Of a stretch of DNA of 55,727 nucleotides, positions 36,409 to 45,270 are shown piece after piece (the first letter of the stretch is position 1; every line of letters begins with the position of its first letter). The notes under the pieces were generated by a model. That model ran no database searches, was not told the DNA's origin, and saw only the letters and a program-made list of their open reading frames with translations. The stretch is taken from positions 247,427 to 303,153 of the forward strand of contig JAPPIK010000006.1 of assembly GCA_028820655.1 (NCBI GenBank). The letters are read 5' to 3'. The DNA comes from Candidatus Poribacteria bacterium. GTDB lineage: Bacteria; Poribacteria; WGA-4E; JAJDTR01. Both the position numbers and the translations under genes were made by a program.

Positions 36409-36666
36409 AACCTGTTTTAAAAGTCATTTCGAGTAAAATCATGCCTGTCGAAACGCTTCTTTCTCGTACAATTCTGTAGGATCAAGCGAGTGGATGGCGA
36501 GCGCGATAGAACTCCCCCTGCGCACCGCACGCCAGCCTTTGAAAGCGCCAGCGGCGCGACAGGTGTATAGCAACACCGGATTGCCCACAGCAAAGCCCCA
36601 GCGGGGCGACAGGTAATGGCACTCAAATGCCCACTAACTGGCTTCTATTTACTTTTAAAACAGGCT
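36407..36666. mobile_element. MITE-like element 2, abutting element 1
   Basis: AGAACCTGTTTTAAAAGT (36407-36424) and ACTTTTAAACAGGCTC (36652-36666) are imperfect inverted ends (one gap, one mismatch) around ~260 bp. The inside has a GGATCAAGCGAGTGGATGGC ... CGATAGAACTCCCC repeat and a GCGCCAGCGGCGCGACAGG ... CCCCAGCGGGGCGACAGG pair. No protein is encoded. Confidence 0.5.
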
Positions 36667-36733
36667 CTTATACGATACAAACTTAGTTGCCCGTTCCCAT
36701 TCGCTGTTCGAACGATTTAGCAACTCGAATTTG

Positions 36734-37537
36734 TTAGCTAGCGTGGAGTTGCTGTATTTCTCCGAGCACACCGGGGATGGTGTACTGAAGCGCTCGTCTA
36801 ATGGCATCGACTTGAATGTCGTCCGGTTTTCCGCTCCACTCATCCATGAAGAATTTCTTGAACTCTATAGCTAGAGAACATCCCGAATCCGGAAAGGACT
36901 CATGAATCCAGCGCGAGAACTGTCCCCCTTGGAATTTTATGTTTTCTCGCACATCAAGCCGTCGCCCCAAGAAATCGTAATTCCGCAGGTCATCTATAAA
37001 ACGGTCAATTAGCGGCCGCCATCGCGTGTTAACCACGGTTCCTGTTCCAATGTTGACCTCAGGATTTCCGGCGGCATCCGCCGGAGGCGCAGAAGCGCCC
37101 CCGCGACGATGATTGTAAGAATGCAAATCAAAGACGACAAAGCAACCAAACCGTTTAACCAAATCTGTCAACACGCTCCGTACCCTCGCATAAAATGCGT
37201 CATATCCTACCAAGGACCTTGCGATAATCTCCGGCGAAGGTTTTTCTCTCCAGACGTGTAGTCCCCATGCGTCTTCAGGCTCGATATAGACCGCTTTTTG
37301 CCGAGGCCGGTTCAAATCTACCTCAAAACGCGAACGTCTGCCGGTGATTCGCGTCGCTGCGACGGTAGTCCACCGACCGGTGAACGGATCTTCTTCTCGA
37401 CGCCGCTCGGCCGAAGTTAAAGCTAGAATCTCGGCGACCTCTTTTCTCACCTCATGCCCGTCGTGAATTGCCGCCGCAACCAAGGGCGAGTTGCCTGTAG
37501 TAATCTTCCAAAACCCATGTTTTTCAAAATCTGTCAT
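36734..37537 (-). CDS. N-formylglutamate amidohydrolase-like enzyme
   Basis: The 267-aa protein matches the N-formylglutamate amidohydrolase (HutG-type, zinc) family. It has ATRITGRRSRFEVDLNRPR, then EDAWGLHVW, FVVFDLHSYNHRR and a C-terminal SLAIEFKKFFMDEW. These enzymes cleave an amide bond of acylated glutamate-type substrates. In histidine degradation they hydrolyse formylglutamate, but no other hut gene is visible. It is on the same strand as the DUF1704 and ATP-grasp genes and 585 bp upstream, with two MITE-like elements filling the gap, so an ancestral three-gene operon is likely. The substrate may be an amino-acid conjugate rather than formylglutamate. Confidence 0.83.
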   Translation of the reverse strand: MTDFEKHGFWKITTGNSPLVAAAIHDGHEVRKEVAEILALTSAERRREEDPFTGRWTTVAATRITGRRSRFEVDLNRPRQKAVYIEPEDAWGLHVWREKPSPEIIARSLVGYDAFYARVRSVLTDLVKRFGCFVVFDLHSYNHRRGGASAPPADAAGNPEVNIGTGTVVNTRWRPLIDRFIDDLRNYDFLGRRLDVRENIKFQGGQFSRWIHESFPDSGCSLAIEFKKFFMDEWSGKPDDIQVDAIRRALQYTIPGVLGEIQQLHAS

Positions 37538-37830
37538 GTTAGCAGAATCCAGTTTTGTTTAGACTGTCGGTCAGCCTATTGGACGAAGAAACGCCTCTAT
37601 CGAATCTGTTTTTCATTCTCTTGAAACTCCTCATATCTCACGCACGACGCATGCACGGATGAGCCTCGAAAAATGGTATTGTCGATATTGAACGAACGGG
37701 TTTCCAATGCAGAGACTATCAGTGTAATTATTTAGTCCATTGACTTCTTGCGGCGAATACAAGGCGCTCCCTTTATTCCACGACCGATGGCAATTTCTCC
37801 CATGTACCCAACATGCGAGCGATATTCCTT

Positions 37831-37954
37831 GTGGGAGGGGCATCTTGCCCCGATGCAGGAGCGATTCCCTACTAAAAGTGGATTTTCATTGCATTGTTGT
37901 TAGTGAGTTGATTTATCGTGAACGCGGAATATCGGGGCAAGATGCCCCTCCCAC
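37831..37954. repeat. 24-bp perfect inverted repeat in a 579-bp gap
   Basis: GTGGGAGGGGCATCTTGCCC (ending CGAT, 37831-37854) and its exact reverse complement at 37931-37954 flank 76 bp. The arms belong to the GGGGCATCTTGCCCC family also present at 29601, 36244 and 42657. The remainder of the gap (37538-38116) shows no gene. Confidence 0.8.
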
Positions 37955-38116
37955 ATATAATCCAGGAATGCCCCGCTGCCGATAGTCAGGCGCAATACAC
38001 TGCCAAACCAATATTGCCAATCGTTTTGGCTGAACTAAACAGTTACCTATCAGTTAATCTGTGAAGCTAGGTTAGCCCGGCATGGTTCTCCGCCGAATAG
38101 AAAACTCCCGTAACAT

Positions 38117-38758
38117 CTAGAACCGAAGGGTCAACAGTGCGCCGAAGCGCTTGCGGGAGGTCAAGGAGTCGATTGAGAACGCCGATCGATCGCGGTCAAA
38201 TTCTATCGCATGACCGTAGGATTCTCGCTCAATCTCTCGGTTGATTCTGCTGGCTGACATTGGTGCGTCGACAAGCGACCAGATAGCTCCGCCCAGAAGA
38301 AGCACATAACCGGGAACATTCTTCCAATCGTCGTCGTCTGCGTCGAGGTTCCCATCAGGGGTATCCGAGTTATCTCCATTAGCGCTGAGAATTAGTCCCA
38401 GACCCACCGTCGCGGCACTCAGTTGCGCACCGCCCTTCACATAATTGCCATTGTAAAATTGACCGGATCCGACTATTGGAAACGACAGCCCGAGCGCTAC
38501 CAACGGACTCTTTTTCTGCCGGAAAGTTGACGCCCCCAAAACCGGCTGTCTGGCGATCTTGACAATCTCCTGCATCCTATAGTTGAATTCCTTTCCGTCT
38601 TGCCGCATTATCTTCAAATAGCGGTCCGGCTCGTGCTCCAGAATCGTGCCGCGCACGATGCCGCCGTTGTCGAGGTAAACGACATCCTCCGTTGGCTCTG
38701 CAAAAGCCTGCGTTGCCGCTATAATAGCTGCCGCGCACGCGGTAATTATGAATCGCAT
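38117..38758 (-). CDS. Secreted/membrane protein, DUF5683-like
   Basis: The 213-aa protein has a signal peptide (MRFIITACAAAIIAATQAFA) and a beta-rich segment (VVYLDNGGIVRGTILEHEPD) that recalls small SH3-like domains. A membrane-inserting region follows: ALGLSFPIVGSGQFYNGNYVKG, then PGYVLLLGGAIWSLVDAPMS. The PIVGSGQFYNG motif and glycine-rich pair of hydrophobic segments resemble DUF5683-type proteins. It ends in an aromatic residue (LLTLRF), compatible with outer-membrane localisation. The function is not known. It is monocistronic on the minus strand. Confidence 0.6.
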   Translation of the reverse strand: MRFIITACAAAIIAATQAFAEPTEDVVYLDNGGIVRGTILEHEPDRYLKIMRQDGKEFNYRMQEIVKIARQPVLGASTFRQKKSPLVALGLSFPIVGSGQFYNGNYVKGGAQLSAATVGLGLILSANGDNSDTPDGNLDADDDDWKNVPGYVLLLGGAIWSLVDAPMSASRINREIERESYGHAIEFDRDRSAFSIDSLTSRKRFGALLTLRF

Positions 38759-38876
38759 AATTTTGTCCTCCGTATGTGTAGGATTGATTGGATTGTCGGC
38801 TGAAAAACCGATTCAGGGTTGCGGGCGCGTCCCCATTGCATCCCCAGCCACAGACCTGCCATTGCGACTGTAACGG

Positions 38877-39440
38877 TTACATGTCTTCCCGCCTCACATC
38901 ATGAATAACCCGCAAAAACACCGGGGTGAAGATATCCCTTTGTTCCCGAATGAGTTGTGAAATATCCACGGTCTTGAATGCCGCGGATTTGCCTTTTACG
39001 TGGATTGTTCCCAACTCAAATCCGGCAGCGGTTATACTATCACGCTTGATAAAGTGCAGCGCACCCGATTTCCCGCCCCCGTGCTTTGGTAGATGTCCGA
39101 TAGTCTGGTTACGGTATTTCCGGATTTTCGCCAGCCACGGATCGTCGGGATATTTTATCTCAATAGTGCGAGCAAAAAGTTTGACAGCATCTTGTTGCAT
39201 CACGAGGGCTTGCAGCGCGCCGTAGATATGAATGTATTTGCCTCCGACATCCAAATCGTTGAAGTTTGTCTCCAAATAAGTTTCCAAACAACGATCCGTA
39301 TCTCTGATAACATCTAAACAATGGTATAAAATCTGTTTCTTTACGGGATTTCTAACTATGTGCTTGAAAAAATCAGTGGGTTTTCCGATCCGTCCTATTA
39401 TATACCTTAGCTGATTGATCAAGGAATCTAACCTTGCCAT
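38877..39440 (-). CDS. Hypothetical helical protein with a HEPN-like R-N-x4-H motif
   Basis: I do not recognise the family of this 187-aa, mainly helical protein. Residues R110-N111-QTIG-H116 form an RX5H motif with a polar residue right after the arginine, as in the catalytic motif of HEPN ribonucleases. It is preceded by helices with YHCLDVIRDTDRCLETYLET. HEPN proteins act as RNA-cleaving toxins or defence effectors, and this gene stands at the left edge of a restriction/toxin island. No MNT-like nucleotidyltransferase antitoxin is next to it. The HEPN assignment rests on the motif and helical content only. Confidence 0.5.
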   Translation of the reverse strand: MARLDSLINQLRYIIGRIGKPTDFFKHIVRNPVKKQILYHCLDVIRDTDRCLETYLETNFNDLDVGGKYIHIYGALQALVMQQDAVKLFARTIEIKYPDDPWLAKIRKYRNQTIGHLPKHGGGKSGALHFIKRDSITAAGFELGTIHVKGKSAAFKTVDISQLIREQRDIFTPVFLRVIHDVRREDM

Positions 39441-39906
39441 CGAAATTCCCTCCGCACAACCGTGACGCAGCCGGCGGTTGTGCCGTTTTCGGCTTAATAA
39501 TCGCGCACACCTTTCTCTTATGATTCGTGGTCGATGGGAGAGGGCGAACCACGTCTACAAGCCATCATTGAATTGTTTCATGATCGGAGCTATTGCTTCT
39601 GGGCCGGAGGAGGGTACACTATAACACTTCTTCACAACATTTACAATCGATTAACATTTGCGTGGATGGGCTAATTCAGGTTGATGGTCTTGCGCCGTTA
39701 TGTGTTGAGATTTCCGGGCGAGAGGGGATCTTTGCGAGAGGTCTATCGCCGTCGAAATTAGGATTTCTATCGCGTTCCCTGCTCAGTCACTTGATCTCAG
39801 TTGATCAGTGCTTGCAATTGATTTCACTTGACAGCCCGTCTTAGGTTGGCTAATCGTAGTCCCGAGAGTTTGCTGTGTTTGCAGTATCGTTTTTAGGAGT
39901 AATGTT
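39441..39906. other. Intergenic region with one inverted copy of the GATCAAG repeat
   Basis: This 466-bp gap lies between divergent genes. About 39761-39796 reads, on the minus strand, GATCAAGTGACTGAGCAGGG then AACGCGATAGAAATCC, a member of the dispersed repeat family. TAGGAG (39894-39899) is the ribosome-binding site of the following TTG-start res gene. No other gene is seen. Confidence 0.5.
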
Positions 39907-41261
39907 TTGGATAATCCATTCTTCGAGCGGCCCATTCTCAACTCGCCTTACGAGCGCCCAAGCCGGCACTGGGAGCTTGACGATTCGGGGCAGCCCACCC
40001 AACAGATAATGGACACCAGAAGGCGGGCGGAATTCATCACGCCGGTGCCCAAGCCGAAGAAGCGAAGGAAATCCTCCCGAAACCAAACGGAGATTGTGTT
40101 CGACGAGGGAGGTGGACTTTCAACCCGGCAGCAGCAATACCACACCGCGATTATCAACGAGGTGCGCCAACACGTCGACCGGTGGCGGAATCTCCCTAAC
40201 GCGAATCAGTGGCAGGTGACCCCTGAAACCGCACGCCTGCTTCAACACTGGCGCAGTCACCAATTCAGCGGTATCCGACCCTTTTTCTGCCAAGTTGAAG
40301 CCATCGAGACCGTGATCTGGCTCACCGAGGTAGCGCCGCGTATGAGTCAGTTAGGAAAGCGCTTCCTCGACCACCTCGACAGTTCCAATAAAGAGGCAAA
40401 TCCAAAGTTGAAGCGGCTCGCGCTGAAGTTGGCGACGGGCGCCGGAAAGACCACCGTCATGGCGATGCTAATCGCTTGGCAGACGGTCAACGCTGTGCGG
40501 CGTTCCCAGAGCGGACGGTTCACCCGCGGTTTCCTTGTAGTTACCCCCGGCATCACCATCAAGGACCGCTTGCGCGTGCTGCAGCCCAACGATCCGGACA
40601 GCTACTTTCGGGGGCGCGAGTTGGTGCCAAGCGACATGCTTCCCGATTTAGAAAAGGCAAAGATTGTCATCACGAACTACCACGCCTTCAAGCTGCGCGA
40701 GCGCACCGAACTCTCCAAGGGCGGGCGCGCACTGCTACAGGGGCGGGGGCAGCCGATCGCGACCCTCGAAACCGAGGGGCAGATGCTGCAACGGGTGATG
40801 CCCGAAATCATGGGCATAAAGAACCTCATGGTGCTCAACGATGAGGCGCACCACTGCTACCGAGAGAAGCCGGGAGAGTCGGACGAGGAAAAACTCACGG
40901 GAGATGACAGGCGGGAAGCCAAGAAAAATGCGGAAGCCGCTCGACTTTGGATTTCGGGACTAGAGATGGTCGGTAAACGGCTTGGCATCAACCGCGTTAT
41001 GGATCTCTCGGCGACGAGAAGGGCGAGAACGACCCCTTACACCTGGTTGTTGAAATCGAAGGCTATCGTGGGGAGGACGCCAAGGAGAAGAAATCCACCA
41101 TGGAGACCTATTGGGTGCCCGGCGTAAATCGGCACGGCAGCTACGGTCGCTGGGCGTTTGCCGAGTTCACGGTTGTGTATGAGATTGAGTCCGACTTTGA
41201 AGCCAAGGTGGAAGAAGAATTCAACAATATGATTGAGGAACACGTCAACCCGTGTCGATAG
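39907..41261 (+). pseudogene. Type III restriction endonuclease/helicase (Res), internally deleted
   Basis: The first ~375 codons are an intact N-terminal half of a BPTD_3080-like type III Res protein. It opens DNPFFERPILNSPYERP, has Walker A LATGAGKTTVMAM, the DEAH-like NDEAHHCYREKPGES and motif III LSAT. Directly after LSAT (about 41015) the sequence jumps. In another frame it continues LHLVVEIEGYRGEDAKEKKS, then YWVPGVNRHGSYGRWAFAEF and FEAKVEEEFNNMIEEH, stopping at 41259-41261. This is the normal C-terminal end of the family. The missing middle (helicase motifs IV-VI and much of the nuclease region, several hundred residues) indicates an internal deletion that also shifted frame. The TTG start has AGGAG 7 nt upstream. 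The restriction activity is lost, although a mod gene survives 4 kb downstream. Confidence 0.85.
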
Positions 41262-42850
41262 TTGTAGGGTGGAATCAAGGGAGAGAATAACGACCGCGAT
41301 AGAACTCCCCCGCCCACCATTCCTTGTAGAGCGCAATCAAGCGACTGAACTATGTAGGGTGCGCACTGCGCACCAGCCTTTACTGTTCTGAACTATGTAG
41401 GGTGGAATCAAAGGAACGGATAGTGACTGCAATAGAGATCCATCAAACGACTGAATAGGGAGCGCGATAGCTAATCTTCTGCCCACCATCCTGTACTGTT
41501 CCTTGATTGAGATTTTCCACTTTTCCCGCCCCGCAACTCGCTACTTTTACATTGAAAACTTAACGGTTGTGTGGTATATTATCCGGTGTCTTCCGCCACG
41601 GCGGCGCAACTTTATTTTGTGCTGGCATGTTGTTGGCATTACGATTCTTGAGAACCCGCTCCAACAAAGGAATTCTCAATTTCAAGTTATGCCAACACAT
41701 TGCTTAAATCGACGCTCCGTTGGCATCTCATCTCACTATATCGGTTCAATGAGAAAAAGCGGTGATCAAACGAGTGGATAGATCAAGTGACTGAATAAGG
41801 AACGATCAAGGGAGCGGCTAGCGACCGCGATAGAAATCCCATAGAAATCCCAGTGCGATAGGGATCCAAGCGTTCATTGAGATAAGTGATGACCGAAAGT
41901 GGATACATATGATGCTCGGAAGATTTATAGACCCATTGTTATTTCCCAAACCGCTGCCGAAGCATTCTTGGAAACGTGGGGTGAAATATATGAGCGCTGA
42001 TTAGCACTGTATCGTGCAGCGTGCGGCGAATGGCTTCAAGCCACGCCCCGTAAGGCTTCAAGCGCTATTTCAGAGCCTTTCGAACCTGTGCGCTCTAAAT
42101 CTCGAAACCGAGTGTTTTCTTGAAAACTTGGTTTCTTTACATCTCCAAACCGCCGAAACTGAGTTTCTTCCTCAAGACTCGGTTTCTTTCTCGCAAAAGT
42201 CCGGAGCAATCGTTCAATGGCACAAACCACCAAATTCCAAGCGTTAGCCCGGAAACGCAAGGAGCTTCTGTTTTATCCCAAGCCGGAACGCCGTCAACGC
42301 ACGCTGCGACTGCATTCATCAACATCCTTTGACTGGTTAAACCTCCCGGTGAAATCATCATCTGGGCTAATGCAGGCTAAAACGGGCGAGTGTTGCTTAG
42401 CGATAGATTGGGGGTTTGATTTCGCTTCGAAAAGATAATTTTGGCATGTTAAATTCGAGTTGTAATCTGCTTTTGCATTCGTCTGGAAATGCTCTCTGCG
42501 GGTGTCTACGTGACGCGTCGCCAATGGAAAGGAATCATGCGAATGGAAAGCAATCGATCAAGGGAATGAGTAATGACCGTGATAGATTTCCCACAGGGTT
42601 GATGTCGAAACCGAGTTTTTTCCCCAAAACTTGGATTCTTTCTCACACTCGTAGGAGGGGCATCTTGCCCCGATGTCCCGAAACCGATTTTTTCCTGAAA
42701 CCGCCGAAACCACGTTTTTCCCCCAAAACTTGGTTTCTTTCTCACACAATGCTGTTGAATCAAGCGAATGGATACTGAGCGATAAAAATCCCCTCTGCCC
42801 CGACCATTGCTGCATAAATCCTATCTTTACACGAATACTCTCGGTGAACC
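41262..42850. repeat. 1.6-kb repeat-packed spacer inside the defence island
   Basis: No credible gene is present. Repeats include GGAATCAAGGGAGAGAATAACG ... CGATAGAACTCCC copies at about 41271, 41403, 41762, 42550 and 42757, and GTAGGGTGCGCACTGCGCACC near 41357. GAAACCGAGTTTTCTTG ... AAACTTGGTTTCTTT hairpin-like copies lie at about 42105-42190, 42607-42640 and 42715-42745. GGAGGGGCATCTTGCCCCGAT is at 42655-42675. A short frame reading RPIVISQTAAEAFLETWGEI (stop at about 42001) may be the tail of a decayed gene, but I cannot place it. This is the densest concentration of dispersed repeats in the window. Confidence 0.75.
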
Positions 42851-44014
42851 ATGAGCAGTCGACGCTTACAAATAACATTGCAGCCTGACGTGTTGCGCTG
42901 GGCACGAGAACGAGCCAAACTCCAGCCCGACGAGTTGGCGAACAAAATGGGCGTGAAAGATCCGGAGCGTGTGTTGAAGTGGGAGCGCGATGGGAAGATT
43001 AGCGTCGCACAGGTGGACAAACTCGCCAAGTGTACCTATACGCCTTTGGGATATCTATATTCGAAGCAACCTCCCGATGATCGCTTGCCGATCACCGACT
43101 TCCGAACCCGCGAGGGCACCCCGCCGCCAAGTCCCGACCTACTAGAAACCGTCTACCTGATGCAGCGACGTCAAGCTTGGATGCGCGATGACCTAATTAA
43201 GGCCGGCGTTGAGCCGCTGGATTTTGTCGGGGCTTACGGATTGGATTCCCAACCTCAAAACGTGGCGAGTGCCATGCGCAAGGCGCTCCAACTGACGGAT
43301 GGGTGGGCAGACACACAGAACACTTGGCGCGATGCGCTTAGATTGATTCAAGACCGACTTGATGCCACTGGCGTGCTCGTTTGCTTTAACAGCGTGGTGG
43401 GCAACAACTCGCGCCGTAAGCTGGATCCGAATGAATTTCAGGGGTTTGCCCTCGCAGATGAATATGCCCCGCTTGTCTTCGTGAATAGCGCCGATTTCAG
43501 AGCCGCACAGATGTTTACCTTGGCTCACGAGTTGGCTCATCTCTTGATCGCCAAGAGCGGCGTTTCTACGTTCCAAGTACTTCAACCGGATTCAGATGTC
43601 ACTGAACAGTTCTGCGATGAGGCTGCGGCAGAGTTTCTGGTACCGGCCGAGGAATTTCGTGCTTTCTGGTCTAGGTCCGCAACGAATAATCCGTTCCAAG
43701 CAATTACTTCCAAGTTCATGGTGAGTTCCATTGTAGCCGCACGCCGCGCACACGATCTCAAGTTAATCAGCACGGATACTTTCTTCAACTTCTACAGAGT
43801 GAATGCCGATGAATGGGAAGGCAATCAGCCGCGTGAAGATGACGGTGGTAACTTCTGGAATACACAGAAATGGCGCATAGGACCTCGATTTGCCACAGCA
43901 ATTGTACGAGCAGTCAAAGAAGAACGTATGCTTTATCGCGAGGCGTACAATTTCACCGGGCTTAGGGGTGACACATTTGAAGATATGCCTGAGAAGCTAG
44001 GGGTGCCAATTTGA
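42851..44014 (+). CDS. XRE-type HTH + ImmA/IrrE metallopeptidase-like regulator
   Basis: The 387-aa protein joins an N-terminal helix-turn-helix region (about 8-65, LRWARERAKLQPDELANKMG) to an ImmA/IrrE-type M78 peptidase domain. The zinc motif HELAH is at residues 226-230, with EQFCDEAAAEFLVP supplying the third-ligand region. Proteins of this type act as antitoxins or repressors that can be relieved by proteolysis. It overlaps the next gene by one base (TGATG). That neighbour is a DUF4411 PIN-like protein, the usual partner of this class, so the pair is a candidate toxin-antitoxin unit. No strong Shine-Dalgarno is visible before the ATG at 42851. Confidence 0.88.
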   Translation: MSSRRLQITLQPDVLRWARERAKLQPDELANKMGVKDPERVLKWERDGKISVAQVDKLAKCTYTPLGYLYSKQPPDDRLPITDFRTREGTPPPSPDLLETVYLMQRRQAWMRDDLIKAGVEPLDFVGAYGLDSQPQNVASAMRKALQLTDGWADTQNTWRDALRLIQDRLDATGVLVCFNSVVGNNSRRKLDPNEFQGFALADEYAPLVFVNSADFRAAQMFTLAHELAHLLIAKSGVSTFQVLQPDSDVTEQFCDEAAAEFLVPAEEFRAFWSRSATNNPFQAITSKFMVSSIVAARRAHDLKLISTDTFFNFYRVNADEWEGNQPREDDGGNFWNTQKWRIGPRFATAIVRAVKEERMLYREAYNFTGLRGDTFEDMPEKLGVPI

Positions 44015-44529
44015 TGAACGAACCTCACCCCTTGTTCCTGCTGGACGCGGACGCCCTCATTGGGGCACACCGCCGTTATTACGCACTGGACCTCTGTCCG
44101 GGATTCTGGGAATGCCTGATACATTATTGTGGAGAAAATCGGGTACGAAGTATTGATCGAGTTCGAGACGAAATTCTTATCAATTCAGATAGGCTGTCTG
44201 GCTGGGTGAAGCAAGCACCGACTGATTTGTTTGTGTCATCAGCGGAGCCATCAGTAACAGATAGCTATGTAGATATGAACCACTGGGTGCAGACAAACCC
44301 ACAGTTCCAACCGCAAGCAAAAGAAAAGTTCGCCAGAGTAGCGGATGGGTGGGTCGCCGCTTACGCGAAAGTCCATAATGGAGTCGTAGTAACGCAGGAA
44401 GTGTTTAGCGCGGATGTGAAGAAAAACGTGCCGCTGCCTAATATTTTTCAACAGTTTGGTGTCAATTACTGCGACACTTTCGAGATGCTGCACACGCTTG
44501 ACGTACGATTTGAATGGGAGCCGCCATAA
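44014..44529 (+). CDS. DUF4411 PIN-like protein (probable toxin)
   Basis: This is a 171-aa protein of the DUF4411 family. It begins MNEPHPLFLLDADALIGAHR, with the DADALI acidic motif expected for a PIN-like nuclease. The conserved basic/acidic segment RSIDRVRDEIL, then VADGWVAAYAKVHNGVVVT and the late acidic YCDTFEMLHTL follow. PIN-domain toxins cleave RNA using clustered acidic residues. ATG 44014 shares its A with the stop codon of the XRE-ImmA gene, which indicates translational coupling. The catalytic role is inferred from family and context. Confidence 0.78.
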   Translation: MNEPHPLFLLDADALIGAHRRYYALDLCPGFWECLIHYCGENRVRSIDRVRDEILINSDRLSGWVKQAPTDLFVSSAEPSVTDSYVDMNHWVQTNPQFQPQAKEKFARVADGWVAAYAKVHNGVVVTQEVFSADVKKNVPLPNIFQQFGVNYCDTFEMLHTLDVRFEWEPP

Positions 44530-44738
44530 TGCCCACGGACAAAAACCTGATTGCAACAGAGTCAGCGGATATCGAAACTGAGCATCCGACATCAAATGAG
44601 CAATCTCAATCACGGCGCGAGAAGGAGGTTCCGTCGGAGAAGCAGGCGACGGAAGCCTTGAAAGTTATTCGGGAATTGCAAAGCAGTGTATTCACCAAAG
44701 GGCGGAAGTTTATTCGGGAAGAGATGAATGAGCGTTGA
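44529..44738 (+). CDS. Small charged hypothetical protein
   Basis: The 69-aa hydrophilic protein starts at ATG 44529, sharing one base with the TAA of the DUF4411 gene. The N-terminal half is Glu/Ser-rich and probably disordered. The C-terminal half (KQATEALKVIRELQSSVFTK) is helical. It matches no family I can name. Its tight coupling suggests it belongs to the XRE-ImmA/DUF4411 operon, perhaps as an accessory or methyltransferase-linked factor. Confidence 0.55.
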   Translation: MPTDKNLIATESADIETEHPTSNEQSQSRREKEVPSEKQATEALKVIRELQSSVFTKGRKFIREEMNER

Positions 44739-44789
44739 AAACTTTGTCAACAGCAAGGAACAATCGCATCGAATCTTTCGGAGTTCGCA

Positions 44790-45158
44790 ATGTTAGGTGA
44801 AGAACAGTACCAAGCATATCGGAACCGGATTGAGGAACTGCGTTGTTTCGGGGAACTTGATGGGATTAGTGTGAATCAGGCGTCCGAAAAGGATTTCTGG
44901 TCATTTTTTGGGGCAACGCCTTTCGTTCTCACGGCGGAGACGGTGCTTTTGGATAATGGCAACTTGCGCGTCATCCGGGATGATGAGGATGGCAATCACG
45001 TTAGACTTCAATTTCTCGGCAATGGTAGGCTCCACTATGTGATTTTTCGGCGACGAAAAAGGAGTAGCCATGTTTCGCGTGTGGCAGGACGTGACACATT
45101 CAATGGTGTTAGGCGTCGGTTGCGACTTTTCGAACTTGAGCCACTGCTGCAAGCGTGA
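44790..45158 (+). CDS. Hypothetical protein in the restriction-modification operon
   Basis: This is a 122-aa protein of unknown family. It begins MLGEEQYQAYRNRIEELRCF with a helix, then NQASEKDFWSFFGATPFVLT and a beta-rich stretch (VLLDNGNLRVIRDDEDGNHV, RLQFLGNGRLHYVIFRR). A basic C-terminus (RVAGRDTFNGVRRRLRLFEL) follows. Its position between a toxin-antitoxin pair and a mod gene suggests an accessory role. A small DNA- or RNA-binding fold is possible but not demonstrated. Confidence 0.55.
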   Translation: MLGEEQYQAYRNRIEELRCFGELDGISVNQASEKDFWSFFGATPFVLTAETVLLDNGNLRVIRDDEDGNHVRLQFLGNGRLHYVIFRRRKRSSHVSRVAGRDTFNGVRRRLRLFELEPLLQA

Positions 45159-45221
45159 CCGACAAATCGATTTGTCCCGCATAGATGCGCCACAAACTCG
45201 GTTTTTCAACTAATCACTCGG

Positions 45222-45268
45222 CACTCTCCACTAGCCACTGTTTCTCCCACTCTCCACTATCCACTGAA
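45222..45268. repeat. CCACT-rich boundary repeat upstream of mod
   Basis: CTCTCCACTAGCCACTG and CTCTCCACTATCCACTGAAC lie directly before the mod start codon. The same CCACTAGCCACTG core recurs at 49786-49812 and 51957-51998, and a related CCACTGGCCACTG forms the ends of the element inside mod. Confidence 0.6.
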
Positions 45269-45270
45269 CT

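Noticed and set aside
41503-41781. 92-codon frame in the repeat spacer
   Set aside because: It is built largely from dispersed repeats and lacks a start signal or family match.
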